Shown piece after piece: positions 12,501 through 27,500 of a stretch of 64,000 bases of DNA (the stretch's first letter is position 1; each line of letters opens with the position of its first letter). The DNA comes from Paragonimus westermani (lineage: Eukaryota > Platyhelminthes > Trematoda > Plagiorchiida > Troglotrematidae). The stretch spans positions 144,721 through 208,720 of the forward strand of contig QNGE01000872.1 in assembly GCA_008508345.1 (NCBI GenBank). The letters are read 5' to 3'. The notes beneath the pieces are model-generated. The model had not been told where the DNA came from. It saw only the letters and a program-made list of their open reading frames with translations, and made no database searches. The translations under genes were made by a program, and so were the position numbers.

Positions 12501-15500
12501 CGTTAGGATGGAAGAATTCCGAGGCAGATTTTATGGAATTCATCTGGAGTTCGGTAATTGATTTCTGTTTTGACCAGACCTCGTGTGTGAACTTCGAACC
12601 CCGGTTTCGAACGCACGAGAATATGTCCCGGACCGAACTGGCAACTGTGGGTGACGCTTAACGCGTTGGGTTACTGTTGCACAAGGTTGGGTCGGCAGAA
12701 CACAAACAGTTTATTAACTTTGTATTGCTGGATAATCTTCGTACGTTTAGTTTTAGTGGGGTTGTCAGGTGTCTTTGGTAGATATTTGGCGAACAATCAT
12801 GACTGTTCAATAACCGATACTTGATCAAGAACGAGACCGATAACTTTGTAACATTTATGGGAATCATCAGTAGCGAATTTGATGATTTAGGTTACGCCCC
12901 GTGACAGAACCGGCTCTATTACTTGATCTTTATTTGCGGCCTTCGCTCTTCCACTGATACTGATGCACAGACCCGCACCTTCGAAAAGACGGCATTGGAC
13001 CCTAACTTGAGCCTGCAGACGAACAAAGGTTGTTGAACCCTAGCATGATTGAACATCCCCAGGATGGACCATCGGTACATGTGGTGTAGACAGTGAGGCA
13101 AAGCGAGTCGGTTCTGTTCGAGCAATCGCCTTCGGAGTCTCCATTCTGTGGGCAATGTGGTAGCTTGACCCTGTGCCACTTTGTATCTTCTGGAGATATA
13201 TTGTCACAAATGGGCTACAAATAATACCGCTGTCGCGCATTCACTCTTCGGAATCTCAGTTATCATCCATCGTCATCATCCAAGAGGAGCAAAAGAAGAG
13301 GAGCAGGGACCTAACTATTTAAATTGGTCGTTTCGATGGTCATATATTCAGTATCAAGGTGACCACATCTCACAAACATCCATGCTCTGAGTGAAAATAA
13401 AGCGTTATTAGCAAGACGACTTTCAGTCTTCCATAGTCATTTAGTTCGCAGCCAACGACAAGGTAGCTACTCGGATCATCTGATTTAAAAGAGCCTGCAC
13501 TCACTAGGAGGTTATGCGAACTACGCCGCTCGCAATCCATTGGAAGCCGGTGACCACTAGTTATTCGACTGATGCACCCTTATGGAGTCCGTCTATGTGG
13601 GGTGCCGAGTTCACCTCCAGTGAATTCACAACAGAAGCAGCGCAATAGTTCGAGGAGTCACTGAGGATCTAGTGTAATAGATCTGTTCACTAAAGGAACC
13701 CAAGATCGTCAGGGCTGTTTTAACGCCCCTTCCTTGTTTCTAGGGCCCAGTGACCAAGTTGGTTCCCTTTGCACCCACGGGGGCCAGTGGTCACCATGGT
13801 GATTCACACGTCTCTTCTGGGATTTGTCCATGGTTGTAAGAGGCAGAGGTTGCCCATGCGCCATGAAGATAGCACGCCGGACAGACGGAAGCCCATGCGC
13901 TCTCGTTGGGACAACCGAAACCCTTTCGCGGCAGGTTAACATGCGCTATTTTGTAGTGCTGTCAAAGAGCTTACGTGGCATTCCATAGGAGACCGGCCTG
14001 CAGATCTTGGGTCGACCATATCGTGGTGGCACCATCGTTCATTGATTACGATTTCCTATTTCTTGAGATAACCCCGCTTATGTCGCAGTTAGCCCTCACC
14101 CATAAGACCGCTCCTAATCCGCAGCCTGGGGACATGCGGGGAGGCGTTGATCTAACCCACTCGTTTACTTGGGTATCCGATAGACCGGAAGTCGGATTGC
14201 GGTTACTATCTCTTAAACCTTTGCTAAAGTATGCTGATTAGATGTGAGCCGACCAGTCAGCTTACTTGAGTGGTTTTGAACAGATACTCTATTTTCCACA
14301 TTCTTTTGGTCAATTTACGATTCCATACTAGAGGTCGTTGCTGATGCATCATTTCATTGGATTGATGGAGTGATTTTGCATGTCTTCAGATGGATCGCAG
14401 AAGGAATTTGTACGTGCGGTCCTATTCTTGACTTCAGCTGGAGAGAACTACTTTTAAATTGAGAACGAATCCCTAGCCGTAGTATTTACCATCGGAGAGT
14501 TTCACGAGGTGCTTTTTGAACTTCGCAATACTGACGGATCATAAACAGCTCGGCCATTCCTGTGTACACCGTAAATTCACTATTACTTTGGACCGCGAGG
14601 TTAACGAAATATGCCTCCAACATTAGGCGTTCGTCTGCAGCGTCTGTTGTGTTGGATCATAATCCTGCTAACCCGAAGATGCCGTTACCGCAAACTTCTG
14701 TTTCTAGAGGGGAATCAACTACGCCCTTTTGGAGACTATTCCCGCTCTGTTCATGACTTACACAATGGTTCGGGAAGCGGCCAAATGAGACCACACGCCC
14801 CAGATGGTCACGGAATACCATCGTACGCAGTGGTACAGGTCCGATATTCAAGAAGAGCTCCGGTAGTTGGTGCAACGCCACAACTCTGTCAATCCTTAGT
14901 GGTTACATCCCATTCGGTGATCCCGTGGTCATACCAAGGGAACCTTGTGCCTGCGTGTCCCGACAACTTCATCTTGGATGCTACGGAGTCAGTCAACTAG
15001 AGGCGATTAAACACACTTACGATTGCTGGGCAGGAGTGGTCGGTGAATCAAAGAACCTGGAGCGTGCTGGTTTCGTATGACCACTGGGCTGACAATTTCG
15101 TAATCATCTTAGACGTCTGCAGCAAGTGATCTGAGATCACTATGCCACGCAACATTGTATCGGAGATGACAATTCAGAATCTACCTGAACTATTCGGTTG
15201 ATTTAGGCGTCCAAAATCCTCGGTCCAGACAACGGCACATACCTTACGATACACTCTCCACCGACTCTTATCGTACGAACAGAATAAATTACATCGAATC
15301 GTCACAGTTCCCTATTTATTCAAACGACTAGGGCATGTTCGGGCAGTCCTACGAAAGTCAAAGGGTGGGGACTACATCCAGGACTCCGGAGCATGTTATT
15401 CGTTGTACTACAGAGCAACTCCGACTATTCAATCACCAGTCGGAGTGCCCCTCGCAGAAGCGGTGTTCAATCGAAAGCCCCGATTACTCCTGGACGTCAT

Positions 15501-18500
15501 TTGACCCAAATGTACCATCAAATTCCATCAGGAATGAGACAATAGGAAAACAATTCCGATGGTAAATTGGGGCTAGATCATGGTCACGCTTGTTCACGGA
15601 AACTGCTGATTCGAAGCTGCCGCATCAACTAAATAAAATGGATAGTCGGACAAATTCCTAGATGACACGGAAACTTGATCTCTAAAGGGAATGTTGACAC
15701 AGGCATGGATGCGTCACGTGAAACAAGTGAGGTCATCTAGTTTTTCGTACTCGGTGCTCTCGGAAGCAGAATCTGCCTTTACACATTATGGTGAACTTCA
15801 GAAGAGTCCCCATTGTTGGATTTTGACGAGGACAGCAAGGTTCGATACATGTCCCCTTCCACCAAGGCGTTAGGTAGATCGTAAGTGAATATTCCCGCTC
15901 CGTCCAGATCAATCCCAGACTTGAAATATACAAAAAGGTTTCCGTTGGACGAGTGTTAGAATGGATAGATTCAGATCTGAAGTCAGCTTTAGACACGACT
16001 TTCGCCCAGACGTACTGACTGGAAGTTAGCTAACCAATCCGATTCTTTCGAGCGTTTTCGAGAAGTCCTTTACCTCCCATTCCTTATTCTAGGTCATTTA
16101 TAACCCATATATACTACTCGCTTTCGTGGCAATTCCATACGAAGCAAACAGATTCGTTTTCCACGTTTTATCTCTGTTGTGTTAGACTTCGGAGTTTTAG
16201 AATCCAAGTGTTCTGACGGTGGAATTCCGTTGTGAATAGTTGGATTATTGTTACGGTTTTGTTGATGTAGCACGTACTCAGTCTATCTAGTTCATTTATA
16301 TGGTTATTTGACGTACAGTTGAATTTATTATTGCCTTTTTTCAGATTTAGTTCAAAATACCCGAAGTGAACTATGACCTATCGGTTTTATGATATTGACG
16401 AGGACGTAGACGTACCTTAATCAATCCATCTAGAGATTTTATAGTAGTGGCTACTGTAGAGTAGTTGCGCATTAAAAACACCGTGGGGTTGGCTCTTTTG
16501 ATACGATAGACTTCTTAAAGGATTCAAGTCGTTTCCACAAAAATGGTTTTCGTGGAGAAGTGGTGTCTATGAGAGAATGCATTTGAGTAGTCCAGCTATC
16601 TCACAATTATCTCTAGGTGGCAATATTCTGTGTAATGTAGGATAGAAAAAGCAACCTAGTTTCATGGTTAAAATCGCCCATCTTTTGTTGACATGTCTCA
16701 CTGTACATTCCTACCCACTCCTCCAGGAATCCCACCGATTTTGATGTAACGAGTACAGTCGGATTCACCAAACGTCCGCGCAAAGCGAGTCCCAAACGAA
16801 CACATCAGGTTACCGACATAGTGCCACCTCGTGAAGTGAGTTGACAGTTTTGTTTACCGCTGTTGCCATTCGTTGGACCTCGACAGTGACACACAGAAGG
16901 GGTAACTGGCTTACTCCATAAGGAAACCGGTGGTGCTGCTCATGCGCGTCGATGCCTCAGTGTGGATCTGCAACCTGTTTGGTAATAGACAACATAAAAT
17001 TACTAGACTGATCTTGTGTCCACACTGCATCCTTAACAGTACTCAGACCTGTGTTCCGGCGCTGTGCAGTTGCGACAAAACTAGGTTTTCTACTATGAGC
17101 AGGCGTTTCTCGCTTCCGCTCGGCTGTGAACATGGCGACTGCCGTCGAGAACGCAAGCTGACTAATAAGGTTGCAAAAAGACCGTGGGCACAATTTGGTC
17201 GAACAGTGTAAGGAGGTGAAACGGAACTGCTAATCTTGGAACACCAGAAAGCCTTCCCTAACCCTCGGTTGCACTGGCAGTCAAGTCGGTTTGAGACCAT
17301 GTGTGAAAAAGTGGTTCATTTATCACCTAGCAATCATGCCTACTTAACAAGTGGACTGGACATTTCGAAGAACGGTTCAACCGGCCTCAGCTAGACCATG
17401 TGGACGGCGGGACTCGGTTGGTCAGTTATTACGTTCCACACGGCCCTCCGTCTTAAGCAAAATTGGCTCTGGAGCCTAAATTATTGAAACGTAACAAGGT
17501 TCGTCGATCAGACCCTCTCTCTTCTCTTTCCAAGGATGGCGGGAGAGGTTGACATCAGAACTGACGAGACTGCTCCAGACGATTTGAAAGGCTGAAGAGG
17601 TACCTCGTGATGAGTGCTTCTCAACAGTAATTTCCGTTTTTAGAGAAGGGACTCGAAGTCCTGTAAAAATCACGAAGTCTAACACTTACTGTGTATTTCG
17701 TCGGCTCAGTAAGCGCAAGTGAGGTACATGAATAACGAACAGGATACTTATCCGGTCGGGAATGCATTCATCGCGTGTTCATTCAGCGACGGCTCCTAGG
17801 AGCAGCCGTTTTCTAAACTTAAAAGCTGAATTTGATTCAGGTGGCCGTAAAAGTAACAGGAACTGTCTCTTTCACAAACAGGTTCCGAAGAAATGCGTAA
17901 ATCTGTTAGGATCACAATGTAACGGTGGCTACAAACCGTCTTACTTACTTGGATACCGCTATCTCATCGGCTTTGAATATTGCCGATGAGGCGTCAATGA
18001 GAAAAACGAGGGTACGCTTCGGTTTTGCTAACGTGCGTCATCTGTGGCGTCGAAGTATGGCCCGGTTGTCACTTGTGAAAGAGACGCCGAATGTTCTTGT
18101 GCGTTGTGTTCTGTTTTCGATTTGAAAATCGTTGACTCTTAACGAAAGTATGTTCAAGCTCGTGTTTGACCTTCGTTGCCTTTGCCACTCAGCCACAATC
18201 GCGTAGGGTGATCGTATGAGTTCTGCGACTGTCCACCAGTGCATATTTCAGAATGCTTGGGATACACCATGAATTAGTCAAATTATCAGGTTGATCTCCA
18301 CGATGATCAAGCTGCATGCAAAATGAACGTTTATTAAATTGTGAATTTTTAATGAGACCACCTACTGTTGGTTAAAACCATTACGAAGTGTCATGGTCTC
18401 ACCGTTCCATTACGTAAAGTGCATAAGTGTTGCCCGCCCAGTTGGAGGTGGTGTTCAGAAATCGTTGATTAGGAACAGTAATCGAGTTGACAGTGTGATA

Positions 18501-21500
18501 CAGTCAGTGGCATGCCTTCATCCCTAAGATTCCAATTTTTCTCTTTAATCTCGTTTTTCTCTACTTTTTTGTCTTTTTTCCCTCGTTACTGCTACGATGT
18601 ACGGTGGTCGGAACCATAGTACTTTTTGACCATGTTCATGGCCTTCGTCGATGAATAATTGAAAGTGAACGGTGGGTAACCGGCGGTTGTCCGGTAAATC
18701 TTTTGTACAATAAGGAAACCCTCATTTTCCTGTCACCAATCTGCAATGGTCTATGTTGCGTAGGTTTCTCATCACCGGTTCGGAAGATGTCCGTTCGTCT
18801 TTTGTGTTGATTTTCTACCATATATCGTGTTCAGTTACTGTGAAGCCTGCTCTAAACTTGTAGAATGCGCTGCTGCATTTAGTTTATTCTTCTCAGCACT
18901 GTTACTTGAGCTACGAGAATGTACTGCACTAGTATCAATATGTGATAAATAAGGCCTCAACAGTTGTGACCTCTGGGTGTGCCACAGAACAGGTCGACTT
19001 CAACAATAAATACACGTTTCCTGAATGCACAATCATTGTTAATCAACGTGCCTCGCAATAAATGGTGAATACCCGTCCACCCCATATTTCAATCATTTCA
19101 AACCTGTCTATCCACAATACAGGATTCCCTTTGCAGGACACGGCTTATTTACACTTCGAGGTAACCGATGATCTAGCTGTTCGAGCTCCTGCTGGCTGAA
19201 GTTTTCATGCTTGTAACATCCTTTTGGAATTTCTCTGCTCGTCGCCTATTCCTTTTTCGTGAGTAATAAGCTTGATGACACAATTATGCCTATATGAAGG
19301 TCGCTTTGGCTGTCGTCTTTAATTTGCACACTTGCTCATGTTCGACCATTGACGGCTGAAAACTCTCTTGGGATGTACCATTTCGAACGTATGCGGCAGT
19401 TCAGATTCATTCATTGCTGATGTCTGTGTTTAACATCATGAAAACATTACCTAGCTGTTCGCGTTCGTTATCAGTCTGATTCATCCTCGGGGTGTTAAGT
19501 TCTGGTGATACTCAGGTGACCTATAAAGACGTGAGGCAGACTCTACTATGCTCGTAGTAGAAAAATATGCGAAATCTCCGTACCATTCAATTATGACAAG
19601 TCAGTCAAAACATTCACTAAGTTAACCAAAATTTGTATCACCGGCTCACGAATTTCTAGGATACAGCTTGGCGTGCAGACATGGAGAATGGAACGCCCAA
19701 ATAGGCAGGCTATGCACCGACGGGCGTAACTTGGTTGACCCACACCCCTACCGTATTCGTCGAACAGACGTCGATGAACCTTTGCTGCAGTTCTATGCTG
19801 ATAACGGTCTTTATCTGGCAAGTACTAATTTTCGACGTTCTAAACTTCAATGTACCACCTGATGATGTTTATCGCCAAACCACACGTGGTCACGGATTAA
19901 CCACATAGCTATCTGCTATCGATGACATGGCTATCTTCAGGACTAATTCAGTCTGGAGCACTTGTGATTTCCGATCATACACGGATATGTGCCAAGTTCG
20001 TCCCGCGTTTTGATGGGAGGCTAGTTCATCGTCAACTACAAATTGATACCTCCAAAATGTTGGGAATACGAGCGCCCTACACTTGCCGGAGCGCACTTGC
20101 TTCAAGTCTAGGATCCCACCCACCAGACGACGTTGAAGCACATTAAACACATATATGGTAAACAGTGCGTAAATTCGGAACGCTCTCGTGTGATACCACT
20201 GCTCGTTCAGCTACCAACTGCTGAGTCTCTGTACAATCACTAAAACGTTTTGATGTTCACCTGACTATTCCATCCAGCAGCGGAAATCGTTCAGCCCTCA
20301 AGACCACTCACGTTGGATTCCGGAAGCGATTATGAGGGGATCGCGGGGCTTGGTGGACACGACGCACTAGGGAGATGGAACAAGCCATTTCTACGGGGAG
20401 CTCTCGAAAGGGTTTTCGTCTCGTCCGAGTAACGAGTAAAATAGAACCAGATGTGTGCAAGATAATCTGAGAAGTCAGTGATGAGCCTATTCATAGGCTA
20501 CCGCGACGCTTAGGACGCTGGACTGAACACTTCCAGTAGCACTTCAACTGACCACCCGCGCTGTTGACTGCGCTGCCGGGTTATGTCTGTCCTCGTTGCT
20601 CTGTTGTTTCTCCGAAACAAAAGTCTCATTTGAGATCAAGTTTCTGAAACTTCACAAGACACCCAGCCGAAACGAACTCCCTTTTGTTCTTCCGGTAGAT
20701 AGAGGTCTAGTCTTAGTTGTGAAGCTGCCGACCCTGATCCTGAAACTCTGGATCGGTGTGGTCGTTCCAAATGACTGGAGTTTGGCTAACACCATCTCCA
20801 TTTTCAGAAGGTTTCACAGGGGTTCGCTTGATTCCCGTTACATCGAAGCTGCCCGCAGCCATTGTAGTTTGTAGACTAAACGGCATATCCGTAAGGAGTG
20901 AGATCAGTTTCACCCTGGTCTTCGCTGCACTGACAACACATTCATGTAGAACGTCAACAATGACTGTCATTTCTGAGATCAGAGGGACCTTTGATTCAAT
21001 CGACAGGTCCGCGCTGTGACTGCCTGTCGAGGTATGGTGTGCCTAAGAAGTGCGTAAACATGCTGAAAGCAGTGTACCGTCAGACCTCTGGCCTATGAAA
21101 ACACTTCGTTGACCTTTGACATCGTAATTGGAGTGTGACAAGGTTGACCAACCTCCTGTTTCCTACTCAACTTTGCTGCAAACGCGATCCTACAGTATAC
21201 CTTTCTAGGCTGCGAACAGGATGGTGTGAGACTGTTTCCAATCATTCGGCTTCGAGACATTGAGTGTGCAGACGGCATCGCTCTAATCTGCGAGGGTTCA
21301 TAGAGAGTCCAGAGCATCTTGGCCACACTAGAGCCCGTCAGTTTGGTATAGCCTTTGTGGTATGGTTTTGCAAGATTGGTAGAACTGCATCCATTCAAAC
21401 TCCTGGTGGCGATTGCCGGAAGGTATTTGAGATGCCCATGTGCCGTGGGAGTTGTATCAGAGCTGGTGGAATGTCTGGTGAGGTTACAAATCGTATGGCT

Positions 21501-24500
21501 AACTGTCGGGTGGCGCATCATCTGTCGCATTGGTATGATTTCAGTCTATCTGTGAAACGTCGAAGCTCGTTGCCATTGTAATGGCGATCCTATCGCGCGG
21601 TAGTGAAATCTGGTCCATCCGCACGAAAAGTGCTCGTAGAGTGTTCATTTTCGACCATCGGTATGTTCGAAGCGTAAGCGGCATGTGTTGTCAGCGATGA
21701 CGAAGTTAGATGACGTACCTGATGATAATGAGGTTCTTATCCTTTGCTAACTCCCAGAGAGGACGGGTATGTAGCTGTTTGTTTTTGTTCAAACCTACCC
21801 CCACTTTTCCCACACACTATTGATGTTTCTTCTGGCGTGTGCTCTACTATCTGACTTCAAATCAAGCTCCATGGCCAGGATTCGCTGTTACCATTCTTTT
21901 TATCGCTCATCTTTTTTTCACATGGACACTTTTGCTTCACTTCGGCACCTTCATCCACTTGTTATGGGTGATTTCGACTCTCTGAGGGTGGCTGAAAATG
22001 TTTCGAAACAGATTTCCAGGGAAAGCTTTGATAAGAACCACCCTTGATGGTACCGCGATGCTCGGACTCAGCACTCCCCCGAGACATAGTCCGGGGTAGA
22101 TGTCCTCTTTGTTGGGCCGCATGATCACTAGAAGGTGTCATTACACAGATCAGGCAAGTTGTTCCTCTTTTCTTGGACGCAGCGGTCACCTACTAGTAGT
22201 CTCAGATCTCCTTTGCCATCAGATACAACAACACGACCATAAGCAACCGACCGGCAACCTTAATTGAACCGGCTATGAAGGTTTGATGAGCTGTCTCAAT
22301 ACGATTTCCGTAAAAACAAGCTCGGTTGCCTTGGACCACCAACTGATCAAATGTATGCTCTATGAATTAGACATGTAACGCATGCCCTGCAAGTTTATCA
22401 GGGATCTCACGTTTGCCTTCTATTACAGTGCACCTACAGACTTCTCGACTCTCGTGCACAAGTGTTTACTATACAACTGTATTAAAAAGCTTGATTTATT
22501 TTTCTAGCCGAAGATCGGCACAGCTTATTCCTTCTCCCTCAAATATTCTGTCGATTTTTGTTGACATTGTGATCCTAGGGAGTAGTGCTACACCAGCTTC
22601 ACGGTTTTCTTTCAGGAAAACTGGCATCTGCTTAACGAAAACCGACCTGATCCCGTAAACATAAGCTCGAGCCTCTCACCCGCGTATCACACGCTGAATC
22701 AGCATCCTGAAGGTGGTAGAAATCGATATACATGCCACCGAGTACGGGTTGTTAACGGCTGAACACGGCCTCGTGAATAAGTTATTTTGCTTCGTTGAGC
22801 TTGCTGACCTTCTTGGACATAGTCACTCTACGGCCTGACAGGAGAATATGTCGGGGCTTGCTACCTGGTTTATTTGAAACATGGGGCTTTGGACTGCTTG
22901 TACACCGATGCACAAAGTTCGCGGATTGAGGCTGAGGAGGTCATGATGTATGCTTATATCAGAACCATGTTTTGACTGACGGTGAGCGGTCAAATCCGAA
23001 TAAAAGGTTCTTCTCGACACCTAATTCACTACAGTCAGTTGGAGCGCAAGCAGACAATGAAAGGATTTCTGAAAGTTTTGCTTCTAGAGCTGGCTTCATT
23101 AGGCGCTACTGAGCTGACGGCACAAAATCTACCGTTAACAGGAATCCAGTCTACCAGTGTGGCTTTGGCCGTCGTGCTGAGGACTGTACTTACTCTAGCC
23201 TGACCCGTAACGGTGGCCATGGAGTCGCCTGAAGTGTATAACCAGTATCGGATAGACACTGCGTGTGCTGTTAGTTCTATACACTTACTACTGTTATGGA
23301 CTCTAGTCTCCGAAATGCAACAGACACCTAACGAGTCTAACGTTCGTGCGGAGGTTGAAAGCACCTATGTTAATTTGCATTCTAGATCTAAGCGAGGGAC
23401 GAAGTAGCCCTAAGGGGGATGGTAAGAGATGAGGCTTGCCGTCGCAGTGTTACTATTTTTAGCTATGATTGTTGTGGGATCGACAGAGTAATGACCAGAA
23501 ACGGGGGTTAGGAGGGGTCTGAGAGCCAAGTTTGATAGGACAGTAGTGGAGGGGTCAGCAGTAGCATGTTTTCGCTTACCTACCCTGCTGTATGCAGCAA
23601 ATAGGGCGATCCGGTTTATATTGTGGGATGACTAACGCAGTATAGAATTGGTGTTGTGATTATTCACGATTGACTGTGGGCTGAGATACTGTCAGGGCGC
23701 CCAGACTTATACAGAAGAACATTTAGAGTTCTCAACTTTGGTTCAATTGTTTGTACCACAAGGTAGCTGGTTGAGTGACAGTGTGCAAAAGTGGTACTTC
23801 TCCGGGAAGAAGATACCAATCTTTTTTCAGCCTCCAAACTGGAGAGCAGGGAGACCGCTGTGTGTCAGACCTCTACCTATTGGCCTACCTGGTATGATGA
23901 CTGTCGTCACATCGTCCAGTTTAGCCCAGTAAGCCTTCGAGATGCGCAAGCCGTCACATCGCGTCCACGTCCAGTCTCGTAAGAACGGTCCTATTGCACA
24001 GCTGCGAAGCCTTGCCGGTCCGCGCGGAGGATGCTCACTGAATATCTCTTTCCGACCATTGGTGTCTCAGAAGCACTAGCAGCGTGTGGTGGCAATACGG
24101 TGTCGGTACTGGCGAAGTTCGACGACGTCTTCTGAACGAGCTGAGCACAGCGATCTCGTCTTACAAACCTTGTTGTTATGGCCACATCCTCCAAATACGA
24201 ACTCACCACTTTCTGTACCGACGCTTGCTAGCTATTGGTGGGTTGAGTTGGAAGCGTCAGCCTGGTGGCCAGCGCATGATTTGGGTTTGGGCTATGAAGA
24301 CACTCACATATAGGCTAAATTCACTGTGATGCTCTGGGCTTTCATGTCGGGGTCCTTATGACAGTGAACACCATTGGTTGGCGGCGCTGTCTGTTATAGT
24401 GAAGAGTGGAATCCATTTGAGCTGCTGTTGCTAATCTCTCCGTACGTCTTCTCTGTGTGTGCTGGTTATACACAGTATCTTTTCCCTCTCATTTTGACCC

Positions 24501-27500
24501 GCTCGTCACTCTGTATGGCCTTCATGTGTTGCATATATTATAGTATATATGGATTCGAAACCCCGACGTTTTCCGTTTTCATTTCTGCACTAACTTGACG
24601 ATTCTCCACCGAATGCATCTCACATGGGGTGAACCGTCGAAATATTTCAATTGAACACGCAGTCGTGTGGTAATGACACGTGGGTATTGCTAAAGCAGAG
24701 CAGATCGTATTGTTCAGTGTGTTGCTTGTCTTGTTTTACACCCGGTTTCGCCGTCTCCTTAGCTTCGCCGTTACTCTTGATCGGTCACACTTTCGTTGAG
24801 CGCTTGGTTTGCTTTGACAGCCAAAAATCAATTACTCCTTGTTTCCTCACAGTGTTTCGATGTGATATCCAAAGATGAAATTCTGTTTCCTCTTTTCTGA
24901 CTGCAGTTGGCTGGCAGTTGATAATCAGTTAATCATGTAACCGAAACTATTTGAACACATGAGAGTTACTGTCACCCGTGAGTTGTTGTGGGTAATGCAT
25001 TCTATTTACACGGTTGGGAAGTCATATTCATCGCACGTGTACTGTCGAATATAACGTTCACGTTAATTTATAAACGTCTTATATCCACTTCTGTACCTCC
25101 TTATCATTTATTGCATGCGACAGAGCGGAACATAAACGACATTGTTTTCTTGAACAATTATATAGAAAATGTATCGTTTACACATTTCAATTTTAAACCT
25201 GTCCTTGGCAAAATACAAAACTCCGTAATAGTGCTCGTTCCGCTGTGCATTTTTTCGAATCGGTCTCCTTACCTCATAGCATCAATGTTTTATCACCTCC
25301 AGTGGAAAGGTTTCAGATTGATCTCACCAATACTTAATCCTCAACATCCTAATGATCAAAGATTTTGTTCGACTTCGGACTTAACGTCACCATTGCTCGA
25401 TATCTCCTGTCGTCTGTCGTAGATGGATTTTGTACCGAAAAGTAATTGCTTGGCCGCAGATTCAGATCCGCTAATGAAATCACCTAGCCCATCTGTCCGG
25501 TCACCGCCATCTGGACGTTTTACAGATGCTTCCAAATCCCCTAAACCCGTTCAATTATTCATTCACTCAATGCCACCGAATACGTCGATGCAAATGTCTG
25601 GTAACAACGAAGACCCTGGCTCTCCGTGCCTCACTTCCAAAGTCAGTGGAACCCTCGCTGGTTAGTTACTCCATACTGTTACACCTGATTTTGTCTGTCA
25701 GTTTCGTATCCCCCATTTACCCCTCCGAAACCTAGTGGTCAGTTTATTGACACTCAAAAAGAACATTCTTGATTAACTCCCCAACTTTCTCAAGTCTTCC
25801 CTAGTGAGAAAAAACGGTGTGGCGACCAGGTTTGTTTCCAATCTTTCATCATCAGGTTAGGTATTTCATGTTTATCCAGGGATTTTCTAACGTCGTCGCT
25901 GTTAGGGTGAACAGCTCGGACGGATAGGTGTGTGGAGATCCAACCCAAGAGTGCGCCCATATACCACTTCAAGGCAACCTTGTTGTGTTTGAAATCTCCC
26001 CACTCAAAAAACTTGTTCGTTGGTTTCCGTGACGTACCGTTTCGATCACAGCAGCCTGCTTGTTGTATATCCCATTCGCTGTCTTACTTCCACGGAAGAA
26101 TGAGCCAGGCACAGTTTCGTTCATTTGAACATCCCATTTACACTCTGTTGCTACCCGATGCGAATGGTTCACAGATAAAATCGATCTTGCGTTGCGGACT
26201 GCTTGCGTGTAGGACATGCAGGCCTGTCGTATTCGCCTTTGCTCATAATTCGTGAATTTTGGTCTCGAATAATTTGCTTCCTTTGACTCAGCGTGAAGCT
26301 TCCTGACTGTCACATGACGGTGAACGTTGTGCGATATAAAAACTATGAACTTTTTAACTTAGCTCAATCGTAGACCTGTCTTAAACCTACGTGAATTTGA
26401 ACATTGGTTTATAGTTCTTTCCGGTTGTTTGCTCTCTGGACTAAAACAAATTGATTTCATGAGTACTTGTCCTGTAAGCTAGTGACATGGGTAGTTCTTA
26501 GTCTGCCCAGTATCGCACATACAGCACTAGACTAATTAATGCAGTTTGAGTGACCACACTTCTTCATTTTTGCTTGTTTCTCCACTTCTGGTTGTCATTC
26601 TCAAGAGAACTTTCCAGTGTCCGATTGCTCCCATATGTTACTCAACGAAGAGGATGCCCTGTTAGCGCTGAACAATATGCCTGCTCTAGTCTCGTCTACT
26701 AACAAAACCGAGCGCGTCACAGTTGGTGATACCAGCAAATTGTGTTCGCAGCAAGAGGGCTGTGAATTGCTCCCATCAGAGCCCCCACCTCATACCATAA
26801 GCATACAACACTCTGCCTGTGCGAATTCTACAGGGGTACCTGGAAGATCGACATCTGCTTCTGGTGCAAGATCACAGGTAATAGTTTCTAAACCGCCTGC
26901 TGATACCCTACAATGGTTGGCAAAGAAAAAGGATTTTGTTCCAGTTTCGGATGAAACGGTTAGTTTCATCATTGAGATGTCACATTTTAAATAAATAATA
27001 TTAAATGTGTAACTCAATGATACTTGTGCCCCACCTCTATTAAAATAGGTGAACACTTGCTCCAGCGCACACATGCTTTTTTGGTGGGTTCGTTTTCTCT
27101 GCATGTAGTGAACACATAATTGGTGGCATCCGTTTCGGAGGTGTAGGACGCCTGCACCTCTGAACTTGATTACACGTAGTCTGTTCTAACCCATGTGATA
27201 ATAGTAATCGGACTACCTTATTTGTACCAAACGCATTCGCCGTCCTTTGGGTGACGGTTCGATGTGAACACCTTCAAGTCTGCCATGGCCAGTGGTATCG
27301 TCACGGTTTAACGCTATCACTTCACCACGACTTATGGCGTCCATACTTTGCTTACTGCGAGCTTGTATTCACGGATGCGCAGCTGCCGTTCACCGAACTT
27401 TCAGATACTCATCCGGAACGCACTCTTTCAAGCGATCCGATTCAAGGCTGCGTCCTTCCATAAACCAAGACCGATATTGTGTAGCGAAAGACTTGCGTGA

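Noticed and set aside
21093..21530. A 145-codon - strand frame
   Set aside because: It is antisense to the RTE reverse transcriptase (CLSRYGVP..., FLLNFAANAI) and is a shadow.
24988..25422. A 144-codon frame in frame with NBN exon 9, a possible upstream extension of that exon
   Set aside because: It ends in the TAG that forms the exon 9 acceptor, and its composition is unlike the nibrin linker.
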